Positions 18,286 through 25,172 of a DNA stretch of 64,000 nt are shown piece after piece (the first letter of the stretch is position 1; every line of letters begins with the position of its first letter). A model generated the notes under the pieces. The model ran no database searches and had not been told where the DNA came from. It was given only the letters and a program-made list of their open reading frames with translations. The DNA comes from Streptomyces peucetius (GTDB taxonomy: Bacteria; Actinomycetota; Actinomycetes; Streptomycetales; Streptomycetaceae), in assembly GCF_025854275.1 (NCBI RefSeq), contig NZ_CP107567.1:930001-994000 (forward strand), written 5' to 3'. The position numbers and the translations under genes were made by a program.

Positions 18286-19001
18286 CGGGCACCGCCTCAC
18301 CGACGCTGCGGGACTTCTACGAGGACCCCGCCGTCCCCGTCGCCTCCGGCGACGCCCGCAGCAGACGCCAGGCACGGTTGCTGGCCGACGCCCTCGGCGC
18401 GTCCCCGGGGCAACTGGTCCTCGATGTCGGCTGCGGCGACGGCAGCGCGGCCTGCGCGGCCGCCCCGTACCTCGCGGGCCATCGGCTCGTCGGCGTCGAC
18501 TGGTCGCACGACGCGCTGCGCCGGGCCCGGCCCCGGATGGGCGCCGTGGTGCGCGGCGAACTGGACCGTGGGCTGCCGTTCGCCGACGGCTGCGCGGACG
18601 CGGTGCTGTTCAGCGAGGTCGTCGAGCATCTCGTCGACCCGGACCGGGCCCTGGACGAACTGCGGCGTGTACTGCGGCCCGGTGGCCATCTGATGCTCTC
18701 CACCCCCAATCTCGCCGCCTGGTACAACCGGGCGCTGCTGCTGGCCGGGGTGCAGCCGGTGTTCTCCGAGGTGAGCCTGCGCGGCATCCACGGCCGGCCC
18801 GGCTCGCAGGTGGTGGGCCATCTGCGGCTGTACACGGCCCGTGCCCTGCGCTCCTTCCTCACCGCGGCCGGCTTCCGGGACGTGACGATCACGGGCGCGC
18901 CGTTCCACGGAGTGCCGCGCGGGCTGCGGCTGCTGGACCGGGCCGCCTGCGCGGTGCCGGGCGCGGCGTCCATCCTGCTCGCGCACGCGCGGCGGGGGTA
19001 G
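18282..19001 (+). CDS. Class I SAM-dependent methyltransferase (second in glycan cluster)
   Basis: 239 aa, ATG 18282 overlapping the previous stop (ATGA), with GGAGGTTCC upstream. Motif I is LVLDVGCGDGSAACA near residues 45-60. Later motifs are GCADAVLFSEVVEHLVDPD near 103-121 and RVLRPGGHLMLSTPN near 127-142, a Methyltransf_11 fold. It differs clearly from the methyltransferase at 12030, so it is not a recent duplicate. Likely acts on a cluster intermediate; substrate unknown. Confidence 0.87.
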   Translation: MTGTASPTLRDFYEDPAVPVASGDARSRRQARLLADALGASPGQLVLDVGCGDGSAACAAAPYLAGHRLVGVDWSHDALRRARPRMGAVVRGELDRGLPFADGCADAVLFSEVVEHLVDPDRALDELRRVLRPGGHLMLSTPNLAAWYNRALLLAGVQPVFSEVSLRGIHGRPGSQVVGHLRLYTARALRSFLTAAGFRDVTITGAPFHGVPRGLRLLDRAACAVPGAASILLAHARRG

Positions 19002-19005
19002 CGCC

Positions 19006-19887
19006 GTGTGGTGGGGTGTGGGCGCCGCGCTGCTGGCGAACCTGCTGTACAGCGTGGGTTTCGTGCTGGAGAAGCGGGCCCTGGGCCGGCTCCCGGCGCT
19101 GTCCACGCGCAGGCCGGTGCGTGTCGTGGCCGTGCTGCTGACGAGCCCGGCGTGGCTCGCCGGATCGCTGGCGCTGGCCGCCGGTTTCGCCGCCCAGCTG
19201 GTCGTCTACCGCGCGCTGCCGATCGCCGCCGCGCAGGGCATCTTCGTCTCCGGTCTCGTGCTGCTCCTGCTGCTGTCGTCGGCGGTGCTCGGCGAGGAGC
19301 CGTCGGGGCGCGAACGCTACGCCCTGGGCGGCGTGCTCGTCGCTCTGCTGATGGTGGTCGCCTCGGTGCGGGAGGGCGAGGACGTGGTCGGCACCGGGGC
19401 GCCCTGGACGCTGGTGCTGCTGGTGTGCGTCCCGACGCTCGCCGCGGGCGTGTGGCTGTACGGCCGCGTCGAGCAGCGCTCGCGCAAGCGCCACCGGGTG
19501 CCGACCAATGGCATCGGCTACGGGGTGGCCGTGGGCCTGCTGTACGGGGTGAGTTCGCTGGCGATCAAGGGCGCGTCGAGCCGGCTGACCTCGGCCGGCG
19601 TCGGCGACGCGGCCCGCTCGCTGTTCACCTCGCCGTACCCGTATCTGCTGCTGTTCACCGCGGCGGCCGGTCTGGTCATGTCGCAGGCGGCGCTGCAGCG
19701 TTGCCGCGCGTCCCTCATCGTGCCCGTCTGCACCACGGTCACGTGTCTGTTCACGGCGGTGCTCGGCACCCTCACCTTCGGGGAACGGCTGCCGGACGAC
19801 CCGCTGCTGCTGACACTGCGGGTGGTGGGCACCGCGCTGGCGCTGTCGGTGCTCCTCGCCCTGCCCCGGCACGATCCGGCTCCATGA
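19006..19887 (+). CDS. EamA/DMT-type multi-spanning membrane transporter
   Basis: 293 aa from GTG 19006, four bases after the previous stop. Nine or ten hydrophobic helices are visible in two similar halves (about 1-125 and 140-285), each ending with the short acidic loops typical of EamA/DMT carriers (LGEEPSG near 97, TFGERLPDD near 262). Related small transporters move metabolites or polyprenyl-linked sugars across membranes. In this cluster an undecaprenyl-phosphate-sugar flipping role is attractive but unproven. Confidence 0.75.
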   Translation: MWWGVGAALLANLLYSVGFVLEKRALGRLPALSTRRPVRVVAVLLTSPAWLAGSLALAAGFAAQLVVYRALPIAAAQGIFVSGLVLLLLLSSAVLGEEPSGRERYALGGVLVALLMVVASVREGEDVVGTGAPWTLVLLVCVPTLAAGVWLYGRVEQRSRKRHRVPTNGIGYGVAVGLLYGVSSLAIKGASSRLTSAGVGDAARSLFTSPYPYLLLFTAAAGLVMSQAALQRCRASLIVPVCTTVTCLFTAVLGTLTFGERLPDDPLLLTLRVVGTALALSVLLALPRHDPAP

Positions 19888-19928
19888 CCTGGGAGGACCG
19901 CAGGAGACCGAGAACCCGAGGGCGCGAA

Positions 19929-19960
19929 GGCCCGGAGGCCCGGAGGCCCGGAGGCTCGGA
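19929..19960 (+). repeat. Four tandem 8-bp repeats (GGCCCGGA)
   Basis: Three exact copies of GGCCCGGA (19929-19952) and a fourth with one change (GGCTCGGA, 19953-19960) lie in the short gap between the transporter and the Trm112-like gene, about 35 bp before its start. It could vary by slippage and alter spacing or leader structure. Confidence 0.8.
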
Positions 19961-19995
19961 GAAGAACCCCGAAGCGCAAGGAAAAGGAAGGTGCC

Positions 19996-20205
19996 ATGGA
20001 CGTCGACGACCCGCTGCTCCGCATCCTCGCGTGCCCGCTCGACAAGGGCCCGCTGACGCTGCTGTCCGAGCAGAACATCCTTTACAACCCGCGCCTGCAG
20101 CTGAGCTACCCCGTCGTGGACGGCATCCCGCAGCTGCTTCCGTCCTCCGGGAGCAGGGTCACCGAGGACGACCACGCCAAGTACCTGCGGACGGCTGCCG
20201 AGTGA
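19996..20205 (+). CDS. Trm112-family protein (UPF0434-like), zinc site reduced
   Basis: 69 aa, ATG 19996 with AAGGAAGG upstream. It matches the bacterial Trm112/YcaR pattern: LLRILACPLDKGPLTLL, then NPRLQLSYPVVDGIPQLLP near residues 33-51. Family members usually have a Cys-x-x-Cys zinc knuckle at the start; here only the first Cys (residue 13) remains. Trm112 proteins stabilise or activate methyltransferases, and this gene overlaps the FkbM methyltransferase start by GTGA, which supports a chaperone-partner role. Confidence 0.82.
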   Translation: MDVDDPLLRILACPLDKGPLTLLSEQNILYNPRLQLSYPVVDGIPQLLPSSGSRVTEDDHAKYLRTAAE

Positions 20206-20990
20206 CCACCCTCGCGGCGGCGGTAGCCTCCCGGCTGCCCACCCGGTGGGTCGGTGCAGCGGCCTGCGCGCTCTACCCGCGCTTCGAGCCGGAGCTGGGC
20301 CGGCTCGCCGACTTCTGCCCGGCGGGAGGCACCGCACTCGACGTCGGAGGCTGGTACGGCCCCTGGTCGCGCCGGCTCGCCGCGCGCTGCGCGGATGTCG
20401 TCACCATGGAACCCGTGCCGCATCTGGCCCGGCACCTGGAGGCGACACTGCCGGGAAACGCCCGCGTCGTGCAGGCGGCGGCGAGCGACCGCGACGGCAT
20501 CGCGCGGCTGTGGCTGCCGGCGGGCGACCGGGGGGACCGCGGTGTCTCCTCGCTCACCCGCCGGGACATCCACGCCCACAGCGTGCGGGTGCCGTCGCGC
20601 ACGGTCGACAGCCTCGGCCTCCACGACGTGCGCTTCGCGAAGGTCGACGTCGACGGCGGGGAACTCCCGGCGCTGCGCGGTGCGTCGGCGCTGCTGCGGC
20701 GGGACCGGCCGGCGCTCCTCGTCGAACTGGAGACCCGTATCCGCCCCGTCGCCCCCGTCGTCGGCCTGCTGACCGGCCAGGGGTACCGGGGGTGGGTCCT
20801 CGTCGCGGATGCCTGGACGCCTCTGGCGGGCTTCGACCTGTCCGCCCACCAGTCGAGGACCGAGCACCTGGTGCACCGGAGCCTGCTGCGCCGCGCTCTG
20901 GTGCCGCGCGAGGACCGGTACATCAATTCGGTGCTGTTCCTGCCGGACGGACGGGTCCCGGGCGGCGAGATGGCCCCTGACCGTTCCTAG
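20202..20990 (+). CDS. FkbM-family SAM-dependent methyltransferase
   Basis: 262 aa from GTG 20202, overlapping the Trm112-like stop (GTGA). The SAM motif is ALDVGGWYGPWSRRLA near residues 45-60, followed by VVTMEPVPHLARHLE. The diagnostic FkbM block is VRFAKVDVDGGELPALRGA near 145-163, with LLVELETR about 25 residues later. FkbM enzymes methylate hydroxyls of sugars and polyketides. It is the last gene of the glycan cluster and the third methyltransferase in it, implying a product with several O-methyl groups. Confidence 0.87.
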   Translation: MTTLAAAVASRLPTRWVGAAACALYPRFEPELGRLADFCPAGGTALDVGGWYGPWSRRLAARCADVVTMEPVPHLARHLEATLPGNARVVQAAASDRDGIARLWLPAGDRGDRGVSSLTRRDIHAHSVRVPSRTVDSLGLHDVRFAKVDVDGGELPALRGASALLRRDRPALLVELETRIRPVAPVVGLLTGQGYRGWVLVADAWTPLAGFDLSAHQSRTEHLVHRSLLRRALVPREDRYINSVLFLPDGRVPGGEMAPDRS

Positions 20991-21438
20991 AGACTGAGCA
21001 GGGGTGTCCCGTTGCCAGACCTCGTGCTCAGCCGTGTGCTCCGGACGGTTGTGGCGCACTGGTTGCCCGCGTGCTCGCCGTGCCCGGGCGGCCGGCAACT
21101 GGTGCGTGGTCCGGGGACGCGGGGGCGGGGTCCCTCACGCCCGGGGGCGCCCGAGTCGGCCTGGACGGTCCGACGCCCCTGCACGATCGCTCTGGTCGTG
21201 CAGGGGCGGGGTCGTCCGTCGCCGGATCGGGTGTCCTCGGGCGCGCCTGCCGACCGCGATGCTCGCGGCATCGTGCCGGCTGCTCGTGCGTGTCGTGCTG
21301 GGGCGGGTAACGGGGCACGTCGCCGTGCCCCGGCCCCCTCAGGCGAAACAGACCGATCACACCTGATTCCTGATGGACCCCGGGCGCGAGATGCCCGGTG
21401 AATGGCGCTCTGCGACACCGGGACGGGTAGGTGTGAAA
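20991..21438. other. Intergenic region after the glycan cluster
   Basis: About 450 bp without a credible gene; open frames here lack motifs and consistent codon bias. It contains a strong stem-loop (21174-21208) about 180 bp past the FkbM stop. The likely rsbQ promoter lies in the final 100 bp, but no clear -35/-10 pair or sigma-B-type GGGTA box at suitable distance was found. Confidence 0.6.
21174..21208 (+). terminator. Stem-loop, probable end of the glycan operon
   Basis: A perfect 13-bp stem (21174-21186 with 21196-21208) closes a 9-nt loop. There is no U tract, as is usual in streptomycetes. Confidence 0.6.
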
Positions 21439-22260
21439 ATGGTTCGTATGGATGTACGGAGCAGGAACCATGTGACGGTGAGCGGGCGGGCCGACGGTCC
21501 GGTCGTCATGCTGGCGCACGGCTTCGGATGCGACCAGAATCTGTGGCGTCTGGTGGTGCCGACGCTGGAGCAGGACTTCCGCGTCGTGCTCTTCGACCAC
21601 GTAGGGGCCGGCCGGTCGGACCTGTCGTCCTGGAACGAGGAGCGGTACGCCTCGCTCGACGGCTACGCCGAGGACGTGCTGGAGATCTGCCACGACCTGG
21701 ACCTCGGTCCGGTGGTCTTCGTCGGGCACTCGGTCAGTGCGACGATCGGCGTGCTGGCGGCCGCACGCGAACCGGAGCGCTTCGCCCGGCTGATCCTGCT
21801 CACCCCGTCGCCGTGCTACATCGACGATCTCGCCACCGGCTACCGCGGCGGGTTCAGCGCCGAGGACATCGACGAGCTGCTGGAGTCATTGGATTCGAAC
21901 TATCTGGGCTGGTCCACGACGATGGCTCCGATGATCATGGGAAACCCGGAGCGTCCCGAACTGGGCGAGGAACTGACCAACAGCTTCTGCCGGACCGATC
22001 CCAGGATCGCCCGGGTGTTCGCCCGCACCACCTTCCTTTCCGACAACCGTGCCGACCTCGCGAGGGTGCGGGTCCCGACCCTGGTCGCGCAATCCGCGGT
22101 GGACGCGATCGCCCCGCGTGAGGTCGGGATGTTCGTACATGACCAGATCGAGGGGAGCGAACTGGTCACCCTCACCGCGACCGGGCACTGCCCGCAGCTC
22201 AGCGCGCCGGAAGTGACCGCCGCGGCGATCGCGGCCTTCGCCGCCGGAGCAGGCCGGTGA
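21439..22260 (+). CDS. rsbQ: RsbQ-like alpha/beta hydrolase, stress-signalling partner
   Basis: 273 aa from ATG 21439 (ATG 21448 is an alternative). It closely resembles Bacillus RsbQ over its whole length: RSRNHVTVSG start, HGFGCDQNLW, GHSVSATIG with nucleophile Ser98, PSPCYIDD, FCRTDPRIARVFA, VDAIAP with Asp222 and GHCPQLS with His250. RsbQ is thought to make or bind a small hydrophobic ligand that activates the phosphatase RsbP during energy stress. The next gene, overlapping by GTGA, encodes a PAS-PP2C protein, exactly the RsbQ-RsbP pairing. The family overlaps with D14/KAI2-type hydrolases. Strong call. Confidence 0.92.
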   Translation: MVRMDVRSRNHVTVSGRADGPVVMLAHGFGCDQNLWRLVVPTLEQDFRVVLFDHVGAGRSDLSSWNEERYASLDGYAEDVLEICHDLDLGPVVFVGHSVSATIGVLAAAREPERFARLILLTPSPCYIDDLATGYRGGFSAEDIDELLESLDSNYLGWSTTMAPMIMGNPERPELGEELTNSFCRTDPRIARVFARTTFLSDNRADLARVRVPTLVAQSAVDAIAPREVGMFVHDQIEGSELVTLTATGHCPQLSAPEVTAAAIAAFAAGAGR

Positions 22261-23528
22261 CCTCCGGGGACGCCACTGACCACGACCCCGGCCGCGGCCC
22301 GGACCTCGACGGCGGGGCCGGCGACAGCCGGTTGTCCCCGCTGCTGGAGGACAGCGCCGAGGACCTTTACGAGAACGCCCCGTGCGGCTACCTCTCCACC
22401 CTGCTGAACGGCCGGATCGCCAAGATCAACCGCACCCTGCTGGACTGGCTCGGCCATCGGCGCGAGGACGTGGTCGGCCGGATGCGGTTCGCCGACCTGC
22501 TCACCGTCGGCGGCAAGCTCTATTACGAGACCCACTTGGCGCCGCTGCTGAGCCTGCAGGGCGAGGTCAGCGGTATCGCGCTGGAGCTGAAGGCCGCCGA
22601 CGGCAGCCGACTGCCGGTCATGGCGACGTCCACGCTCAAGAAGGACAGTGCCGGCCGGCCGCTGCTGATCCGCACCACCGTCTTCGACGCCCGTGACCGC
22701 CGGGCCTACGAGACCGAACTGCTCCATGCCCGCCGGGAGGCCGACCGGGAACGAGAACGCCTGCAGCGCCTGGCCACCACGCTGCAGCAGACGCTGCTGC
22801 CGCCAGCACTGGAGAACGTGCCCGGCCTGAACGTCGCCGCGCACTACCATGTCGCCTCCGTGGACAAGGTCGGCGGCGACTTCTACGACCTGTTCCCCTT
22901 GGCCGGGGGCATGTGGGGACTGTTCCTGGGCGACGTGTGCGGGAAGGGGGCCGCCGCCGCGGCCATCACCTCGCTGGCCCGATACACCCTGCGGGCCGCC
23001 GCCGTCTACCACCCCGACCCGGCCGCCGTGCTCGGCAACCTCAACACCGTGCTGAACCACGAGTACAACGCCGAGGACCCGCGCTTCTGCACCGTCATCT
23101 TCGGCCTGCTCGCCCCCACGGGCCGGGGCGGCTTCGACATCACCCTCGCCAGCGGGGGGCACCCGCCGGCGGTGCTGATGCGTGCCGACGGAAGCGCGGA
23201 CCACGTGCCGACCCCCGGCGGTCAGCTGATCGGCGTCCTGCCCGACGCCGACATCGCCACCACCGCCGTCCACCTCGGCCCCGGCGACACACTCCTGCTC
23301 TACACCGACGGGCTCACCGAGGCCCGCACCACCTGGGCCGACGGACGCTACGGCGACGAGGCGCTGCTGGACTTCACCCGGTCCCTGGCCCCGACCACGG
23401 CGTCTGCCGCCGTCGCGGCGCTGAGCGACCTGCTCGAGACCTTCGGCGCCGGCCTGGACGACGACACCGCCCTCCTCGCCGTCAACGTGCCCCCACGGGG
23501 CGGCGAAGAGCACCGGCGGCACGGCTGA
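22257..23528 (+). CDS. rsbP: RsbP-like PAS-PP2C (SpoIIE-type) phosphatase
   Basis: 423 aa, GTG 22257 overlapping the rsbQ stop. A PAS domain lies at about 35-150 (YENAPCGYLSTLLNGRIAKIN), a charged coiled coil at about 155-178, and the PP2C domain at about 190-415 with GGDFYDLF, GDVCGKGAAAA, ASGGHPPAVL, YTDGLTEA and GLDDDTALL metal-binding motifs. In Bacillus, RsbP dephosphorylates the anti-anti-sigma factor RsbV to free sigma B. Here the STAS target is not in the window, so it must act in trans, presumably on a sigma-B-like regulon. Confidence 0.9.
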   Translation: MTSGDATDHDPGRGPDLDGGAGDSRLSPLLEDSAEDLYENAPCGYLSTLLNGRIAKINRTLLDWLGHRREDVVGRMRFADLLTVGGKLYYETHLAPLLSLQGEVSGIALELKAADGSRLPVMATSTLKKDSAGRPLLIRTTVFDARDRRAYETELLHARREADRERERLQRLATTLQQTLLPPALENVPGLNVAAHYHVASVDKVGGDFYDLFPLAGGMWGLFLGDVCGKGAAAAAITSLARYTLRAAAVYHPDPAAVLGNLNTVLNHEYNAEDPRFCTVIFGLLAPTGRGGFDITLASGGHPPAVLMRADGSADHVPTPGGQLIGVLPDADIATTAVHLGPGDTLLLYTDGLTEARTTWADGRYGDEALLDFTRSLAPTTASAAVAALSDLLETFGAGLDDDTALLAVNVPPRGGEEHRRHG

Positions 23529-23566
23529 CGACCGGGTCGGCCCGTCACGGCCGGCCACGCCACGGA

Positions 23567-23583
23567 CAGGGGGGTTCCCCCTG
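23567..23583 (+). terminator. Short perfect hairpin after rsbP
   Basis: CAGGGGG and CCCCCTG pair around a 3-nt loop 38 bp after the rsbP stop; a plausible terminator without a U tract. Confidence 0.5.
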
Positions 23584-23651
23584 ACAGCGGCACCGGAGCG
23601 CTGTGCCATACTCAGCGCCCTCACCGCCCGTTCCGTATTCGTGGGGATCCG

Positions 23652-23780
23652 TTGAAGCCCGAGCTCGCTGCTCTCGGCACCCGATTCGTCGCCGTCGCCG
23701 CCCGCGCCACTCGGCCGGCCACGCGAACCGGGAGCGCCGCCCCGGCAGTTGCCGACGTCCGGGCGGGCAGCACCACGTGA
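23652..23780 (+). CDS. Possible 42-aa leader peptide overlapping the DUF2617 start
   Basis: A TTG-started frame with GGGGA just upstream runs 42 codons with streptomycete-like third positions and ends in a TGA that overlaps the GTG of the DUF2617 gene (GTGA). The product is Ala/Arg/Thr-rich with no recognised motif. The overlap and codon bias are the only support. It could equally be chance in GC-rich leader sequence. Confidence 0.25.
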   Translation: MKPELAALGTRFVAVAARATRPATRTGSAAPAVADVRAGSTT

Positions 23781-24271
23781 GCGGTATAGAACTGACCACC
23801 CCGTATCTGGACACGGACGCCGACCAGCTCTCCTTCACCTTGGGGCGGCCCGCGCGCGAGGCACTGGCCGTACGCGACCTCTCCGTCGGCGGGCTCGACG
23901 TCCAGCTCCGGCTCCTCGGCGCGTCCCACCAGGTCTTCGCGGGGCCGGTCCGGGAGACCGTGGCCTGCCTGCCGGGCGTCGCGGGAGGCCTGCCGGACTC
24001 GGCGGAGCAGGAGTTCGACGACTGGTCCTACCGCTTCAGCGCCCGCGTCGAGCACTTCACCGTCGCACGGTTCAGTGAACAGGTGGCGCTGATCCGCGCA
24101 CGGTCCGAGGCGTCCCGCGAGGCGCTGTACGGGGTCTTCCCGGGCTCGGTGGCGGCCGTCACCGCCCTGACCGTCGAGCGCCACGGCACCGGACTGGGCT
24201 GGCGCACCTGGCACACGTACCCGCAGAGCCGCCAGATCGTGGCGACGCACACCCGGCTGGAGGCCCGATGA
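23777..24271 (+). CDS. DUF2617 family protein
   Basis: 164 aa from GTG 23777; no strong ribosome site. Typical family features: TPYLDTDADQLSFTLGR near the N-terminus, LRLLGASHQVFAGP near 45-58, and the C-terminal GLGWRTWHTYPQSRQIVATHT block. The family is actinobacterial with no known function. The gene heads a tight set with DUF4247, DUF350 and an aminopropyltransferase, joined by an ATGA overlap at its end. The longer upstream frame is Arg-rich and lacks family features, so it is not used. Confidence 0.82.
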   Translation: MSGIELTTPYLDTDADQLSFTLGRPAREALAVRDLSVGGLDVQLRLLGASHQVFAGPVRETVACLPGVAGGLPDSAEQEFDDWSYRFSARVEHFTVARFSEQVALIRARSEASREALYGVFPGSVAAVTALTVERHGTGLGWRTWHTYPQSRQIVATHTRLEAR

Positions 24272-24669
24272 AGACCGCCCGAATCATCAGCGTGACGCTG
24301 CTCGCCCTCGTCGCGCTCACCGCATGCGGCGACGATCCGGAAGACTCCAACTCCGTGCCGTCCAGCTGGATCCGCCAGCAGTACAGCGGCAGCAGCGTCG
24401 GCTATGTCGACAGCAGCGACGCGACGACCGAGGTCGCCAAGGAGATCGACGGGCACACCGCGGCCCACGACCGCATCGACGACGACGGCAAGGTCTTCCT
24501 CCGCTACCGCGACGACATCGTGGCGATCACCCCGCTCGAGCGCGGCAGCCGGATCGAGATCGACGACTACCGCACCGGCTACCGGCGCTGGCAGTCCAGC
24601 GTCCGGTCGGTGTGGCCGGACCCGGACAGCGACTCGTTCCGCGGCGGCGGCCCCGGCTCCGGCAAGTGA
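24268..24669 (+). CDS. DUF4247 lipoprotein
   Basis: 133 aa, ATG overlapping the previous stop (ATGA). The N-terminal signal ends in a lipobox, ALTAC, with Cys20, so it should be lipid-anchored outside the membrane. The mature part has the family blocks SWIRQQY near 34-40, YRDDIVAITPLERGSRIEIDD near 81-101 (an acidic, strand-rich section) and a flexible Gly-rich tail. Function unknown. Its association with DUF350 and SpeE-like genes suggests a membrane complex. Confidence 0.82.
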   Translation: MKTARIISVTLLALVALTACGDDPEDSNSVPSSWIRQQYSGSSVGYVDSSDATTEVAKEIDGHTAAHDRIDDDGKVFLRYRDDIVAITPLERGSRIEIDDYRTGYRRWQSSVRSVWPDPDSDSFRGGGPGSGK

Positions 24670-24727
24670 CCGCCTCCGGTCATCCACCCACCCGAACTCC
24701 TCGACGACGTCCCCGAAAGGCACCCCC

Positions 24728-25165
24728 GTGGCAGAGATCTTCGAGTCGGCAGGCGTCGCCCTGCTGTACGGTCTGGTCGGTTTCTTCGTGATGGCGGTCG
24801 GCTTCATCGCGCTCGACCTGGTGACGCCCGGCAAGCTCGTCCATGTGGTGTGGACGGAGCGCAACCGCGGCGCCGCCGTCCTCCTCGCCGGCCAGACGAT
24901 CGCCATCGGTCTCGTCATCGACCAGTCGATCCGGGCCAGCGAATCGGAGCAGGGACTCGGCCTCGGCCTGTTCAGCACCCTGCTCTACGGCCTGTCCGGG
25001 GTCGTTGTGATGACGCTCATCGCCTGCGTCGTCGGTCTGCTGACGCCCGGTCGCCTCGGTCACGCCGTGCTCGACGACAACGGTGACCGGCCGCACCCCG
25101 CCGCCTGGGTCCAGGCCGCGATGTACATCGGGACGGCCTTCATGGTCGGCGCCGCGGTCTCCTGA
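24728..25165 (+). CDS. DUF350 integral membrane protein
   Basis: 145 aa from GTG 24728, with AAAGG upstream. Four TM helices are visible at about 7-29, 46-64, 76-98 and 122-143, arranged as two repeats each containing a D/G-L-x-TPG type turn (DLVTPGKL and GLLTPGRL). This two-repeat arrangement is the DUF350 fold. Such proteins co-occur with PspA-like and spermidine-synthase-like proteins in envelope-stress clusters of other bacteria (published gene-neighbourhood work on the Psp system); no PspA gene is present here. Confidence 0.83.
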   Translation: MAEIFESAGVALLYGLVGFFVMAVGFIALDLVTPGKLVHVVWTERNRGAAVLLAGQTIAIGLVIDQSIRASESEQGLGLGLFSTLLYGLSGVVVMTLIACVVGLLTPGRLGHAVLDDNGDRPHPAAWVQAAMYIGTAFMVGAAVS

Positions 25166-25172
25166 CCTCCCG

